From NCBI RefSeq assembly GCF_900090225.1, contig NZ_FMHY01000002.1:3410001-3474000 (forward strand): 64,000 bases of DNA, given 5' to 3'. Source of the DNA: Micromonospora eburnea (lineage in GTDB: Bacteria > Actinomycetota > Actinomycetes > Mycobacteriales > Micromonosporaceae). Every line of letters starts with the position of its first letter. The stretch's first letter is position 1. Below, one piece after another: positions 61,688 to 64,000 of the stretch. The notes beneath the pieces were generated by a model. The model saw only the letters and a list, made by a program, of their open reading frames with translations, was not told the DNA's origin and made no database searches. A program made the translations under genes and the position numbers.

Positions 61688-62728
61688 TCACCGGCCGGTC
61701 CCGGCGGTGCTGTCCCGCACGGTCAGCCGGGGGACGAGCAGCGTCACCTCCGGCACCGGGTCCTCCCGAAGCCGGCGCATCAGCAGCGCCACCGCCTGCC
61801 GGCCGATCTCCTCGGCGGGGACCGGCACCGAGGTGAGGCCGGCCTGGTCGGCGAACTGGTCGGGGCAGATGGCCACCACGGAGACGTCCCGCGGCACCTG
61901 CCGGCCCAGGGCCGGCAACGCGGCCAGCACCGGGCCGACCGCCGACTCGTTCTGCACCACCAGCGCGGAGACGTCGGGATGGCGGTCCAGCAGTGATCCC
62001 AGGTCGCGGCGGACCGCGGCCGGGCCCTCCTCGCACGGCAGGGTCACCGCGTCGACGCCGAGCCGCGCGGCGGCGGCCACCACCCCGGCCCGGGTCCGGT
62101 GGGCGAAGCCGGTGCCCCGTCCGTAGACGGCCGCCGGGGCGCCGAGCAGCGCCACCCGCCGGTGCCCCAGCCCGGCCAGGTGCTCGACGCACACCTCACC
62201 GGCCCGGTGGAAGTCGAGGTCGACGCAGGCCAGACCGGCGGTGTCGGTGGGATGGCCGATCAGCACGCTGGGCAGCGCCAGTTCCCGCAGCAGCGGCACC
62301 CGGGAGTCGTCCAGCTCCACGTCCATCAGCAGGACGCCGTCGACCATCGCGCTGCCGGCGATCCGACGCAATCCGGCCGGGCCCTCGTCGGAGGTGACCA
62401 GCAGCACGTCGTGGTCGAACCGGCGGGCGGTGGTGACCACGGCGGTGGCGAACTGCATCACCACCGGCACCTGCATCCCGGTGCGCAGCGGCAGCACCAG
62501 CGCGATCACGTTGGCCCGGCGGCTGGCCAGGGCGCGGGCCCCGGCGTTCGGGTGGTAGCCGAGGGCGCGGACGCTGGCCAGGACCCGGTCGCGGGTCACC
62601 GCGGAGATCACCCGCTTGCCGCTGAGGACGTACGAGACGGTGCTGGCGGCGACCCCGGCGTGCCGGGCGACGTCGGCGATGGTGACCTGGCCGGCGGGGC
62701 TGCGGCCGCGGCCCGGCGCGCGGGTCAC
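61688..62728 (-). CDS. LacI family transcriptional regulator (GH3 operon)
   Basis: 346 residues from the GTG at 62728, which overlaps the GH3 stop (GTGA). The HTH is VTIADVARHAGVAASTVSYVLSGKRVISAVTRDRVLASV at residues ~14-50 and the effector domain ends with VSVVAICPDQFADQAGLTSVPVPAEEIGRQAVALL. It is translated together with the upstream beta-glucosidase gene, so it probably controls that operon in response to a released sugar. Regulator last in the operon is a common feedback layout. Confidence 0.93.
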   Translation of the reverse strand: MTRAPGRGRSPAGQVTIADVARHAGVAASTVSYVLSGKRVISAVTRDRVLASVRALGYHPNAGARALASRRANVIALVLPLRTGMQVPVVMQFATAVVTTARRFDHDVLLVTSDEGPAGLRRIAGSAMVDGVLLMDVELDDSRVPLLRELALPSVLIGHPTDTAGLACVDLDFHRAGEVCVEHLAGLGHRRVALLGAPAAVYGRGTGFAHRTRAGVVAAAARLGVDAVTLPCEEGPAAVRRDLGSLLDRHPDVSALVVQNESAVGPVLAALPALGRQVPRDVSVVAICPDQFADQAGLTSVPVPAEEIGRQAVALLMRRLREDPVPEVTLLVPRLTVRDSTAGTGR

Positions 62729-64000
62729 CGGCCCACCCCGCACCCGGCCACGGCCGACCGGGCGGCACCGGCCGCGCCGGTGACGGTGAGCGCGCCGACC
62801 AGCCGGATGTCCCGGGCCGAGCGGCCGACCTGGACGGTGTGGGTGGCGTCCTCCACCACCAGCGCGCCCCGGGACTCGTCCCACCAGGCCAGCTCGGCGG
62901 TACGCAGCCGCAGCGTGACCGTCGCGCGCTGCCCGGGCGCCAGGGTGACCCGGGCGAAGTCGCGTAGCTGCCGCAGCGGCTGCTTGACCCGGGAACGCCG
63001 CTGCCGGGTGTAGAGCTGCACCACCTCCGTGCCGGGGCGGGCACCGGTGTTGGTGACCGACACGCTGACCTCGACCTCCTCGCCGGCGGTCGCCTCGGCC
63101 GTGTCCAACCGCAGGTCGGCGTAGTCGAAGCGGGCGTAGCTGAGCCCGTGCCCGAACGGATACAGCGGCTCGCCCCGGTGGTACAGGTAGGTGGCGTCCG
63201 CACCGATGATGTCGTAGTCGAGCAGGTCCGGCAGCTCGGCGGCGTCGGCGTACCAGGTCTGGGTGAGCCGGCCGGCCGGGTCGGCGTCGCCGAGCAGCAC
63301 GTCGGCGAGGGCCGCGCCGTGCTCCTGGCCGCCGTGCGAGGTCCACAGCACCGCCGGCAGGTGCCGCTGCGCCCAGCCCACCGCGTACGGGTAGCTGCTG
63401 GTCACCACCAGCACGGTCCGCGGGTTGGCGGCGTGTACGGCGCGCAGCAGCGCCTCCTGCCCGGCGGGCAGGGCCAGGTCGACCCGGTCCTCGGTCTCAC
63501 GTCCGTTGACCATCGGGTGGTTGCCCAGCGTCACCACGGCCACGTCCGCGGCGGCGGCCAGCGCGGCGGCCTCGGCGGCCCCGTCGGCGAGCAGGTCCAC
63601 GGTGAACGCGGCGGCGCGGGCCGGGTCCGCCCCGACGGAGAGCCGGCCGTCGGCGTCGACGGCCACATACCCGCCGGTGGCGAGGTGGTGCAGCAGCGCG
63701 GTGCCGTCGGGGCGGTGGTCGAAGCGGAACGTCTCCCGGACCACCCAGCCGCCCGGGCCGGGACGGTCGTTGACCAGCGTACCGCTGTCGTCGGCACCGA
63801 CGTGCCGGCCGTTGCCGACGGCGCGCAGCGCCACCACGTCCCCGCCCCAGTCGAAGACGTCGAACGCGGCGGGCGTGGCGTCGAGGGCCAGCGGGCCGCC
63901 GTCCGGGGTGCCGGGGCAGTGGACGTACCGGTCGCCGAGGCGCAGCGCGATCCGGTCCGTGCCCGGGTGGGTGGTCACCTCGGGCAGCCGTCCGGCCAGC
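62725..64000 (-). CDS. GH3 beta-glucosidase, C-terminal part (5' end outside window)
   Basis: The frame stays open through the right edge, so the N-terminal GH3 domain with the nucleophile aspartate is missing. Seen here are an inserted domain of about 110 residues (FDVFDWGGDVVALRAVGNGRHVGADDSGTLVND and GTALLHHLATGGYVAVDADGRLSVGAD) with the repeat pattern of a fascin-like beta-trefoil, then the GH3 C-terminal domain (VAVVTLGNHPMVNGRETEDRVDLALPAGQEALL, with E in the acid/base region) and an FnIII-like domain (EVEVSVSVTNTGARPGTEVVQLY). Many GH3 enzymes have PA14 at the insertion point. It hydrolyses beta-glucosides or related sugars. Confidence 0.88.
   Translation of the reverse strand, partial: LAGRLPEVTTHPGTDRIALRLGDRYVHCPGTPDGGPLALDATPAAFDVFDWGGDVVALRAVGNGRHVGADDSGTLVNDRPGPGGWVVRETFRFDHRPDGTALLHHLATGGYVAVDADGRLSVGADPARAAAFTVDLLADGAAEAAALAAAADVAVVTLGNHPMVNGRETEDRVDLALPAGQEALLRAVHAANPRTVLVVTSSYPYAVGWAQRHLPAVLWTSHGGQEHGAALADVLLGDADPAGRLTQTWYADAAELPDLLDYDIIGADATYLYHRGEPLYPFGHGLSYARFDYADLRLDTAEATAGEEVEVSVSVTNTGARPGTEVVQLYTRQRRSRVKQPLRQLRDFARVTLAPGQRATVTLRLRTAELAWWDESRGALVVEDATHTVQVGRSARDIRLVGALTVTGAAGAARSAVAGCGVGR

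Overview
The window is very GC-rich, densely coded actinobacterial DNA. Several genes place it in the Actinomycetota: RbpA, a mycothiol-dependent (DinB/MDMPI-type) protein, FxsA, a separate Lnt and Ppm pair, ROK and LacI regulators with sugar genes, and many genes preceded by a TANNNT box 6-7 nt before an ATG or GTG (leaderless transcription). The gene style suggests Micromonosporaceae (Micromonospora-like), but that is inference from style, not from a marker gene. No tRNA, rRNA, CRISPR array, transposase or prophage gene was seen.

Layout. 1-9.6 kb: the end of an FAD/Fe-S oxidase, an enolase-superfamily enzyme, a GH15 hydrolase, an SDR, a NYN/OST-HTH RNase-like protein, a low-complexity membrane protein, an MDMPI-family protein and a secreted membrane-anchored protein. 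9.7-16.4 kb: a probable cell-surface glycan or lipid locus (membrane protein, molybdopterin oxidoreductase, epimerase with a Cys-rich insert, polytopic GT39-like protein, then GT2, DUF2064 and methyltransferase genes with overlapping stops and starts). 16.5-20.1 kb: a DksA/TraR zinc-finger gene behind an unusual leader, a secreted GH18 chitinase and a ROK regulator. 20.2-28.7 kb: a LacI regulator, a family-5 ABC importer (SBP, two ATPases, two permeases, one of them frameshifted) and a GH1 beta-glucosidase, which looks like a beta-glucoside or cello-oligosaccharide uptake operon. 28.9-36 kb: FkbM methyltransferase, YccF, a VOC-ArsR-VOC operon, a LuxR remnant, M24 peptidase plus acyl-CoA dehydrogenase, Lrp, a histidine phosphatase, CsbD and YnfA, with several strong intergenic hairpins.

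36-44.3 kb is the metabolic centrepiece: a lysine aminomutase cluster. A divergent KamA-like radical SAM enzyme faces a tightly coupled operon of kdd, an amidohydrolase, kamD, kamE, kal and a MutL-type chaperone. Together these cover most of the clostridial lysine fermentation route, but kce is not in the window. Immediately downstream, 44.35-44.68 kb carries a TTGACA/TACCGT promoter and a textbook intrinsic terminator with no gene between them: a candidate ~296-nt stand-alone non-coding RNA.

44.7-64 kb: LtrA, a NarL-type two-component system divergent from an FtsX-type ABC pair, lnt-ppm, fxsA, rbpA (with a sigma-R-like promoter), a POT peptide transporter, a PNPOx-family protein, a Zn-knuckle coiled-coil protein, and a TetR regulon (MFS transporter / tetR / flavin monooxygenase / SDR) whose two promoters share nearly identical operators. 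The window ends with a NUDIX hydrolase, a LacI regulator and a GH3 beta-glucosidase that runs off the end.
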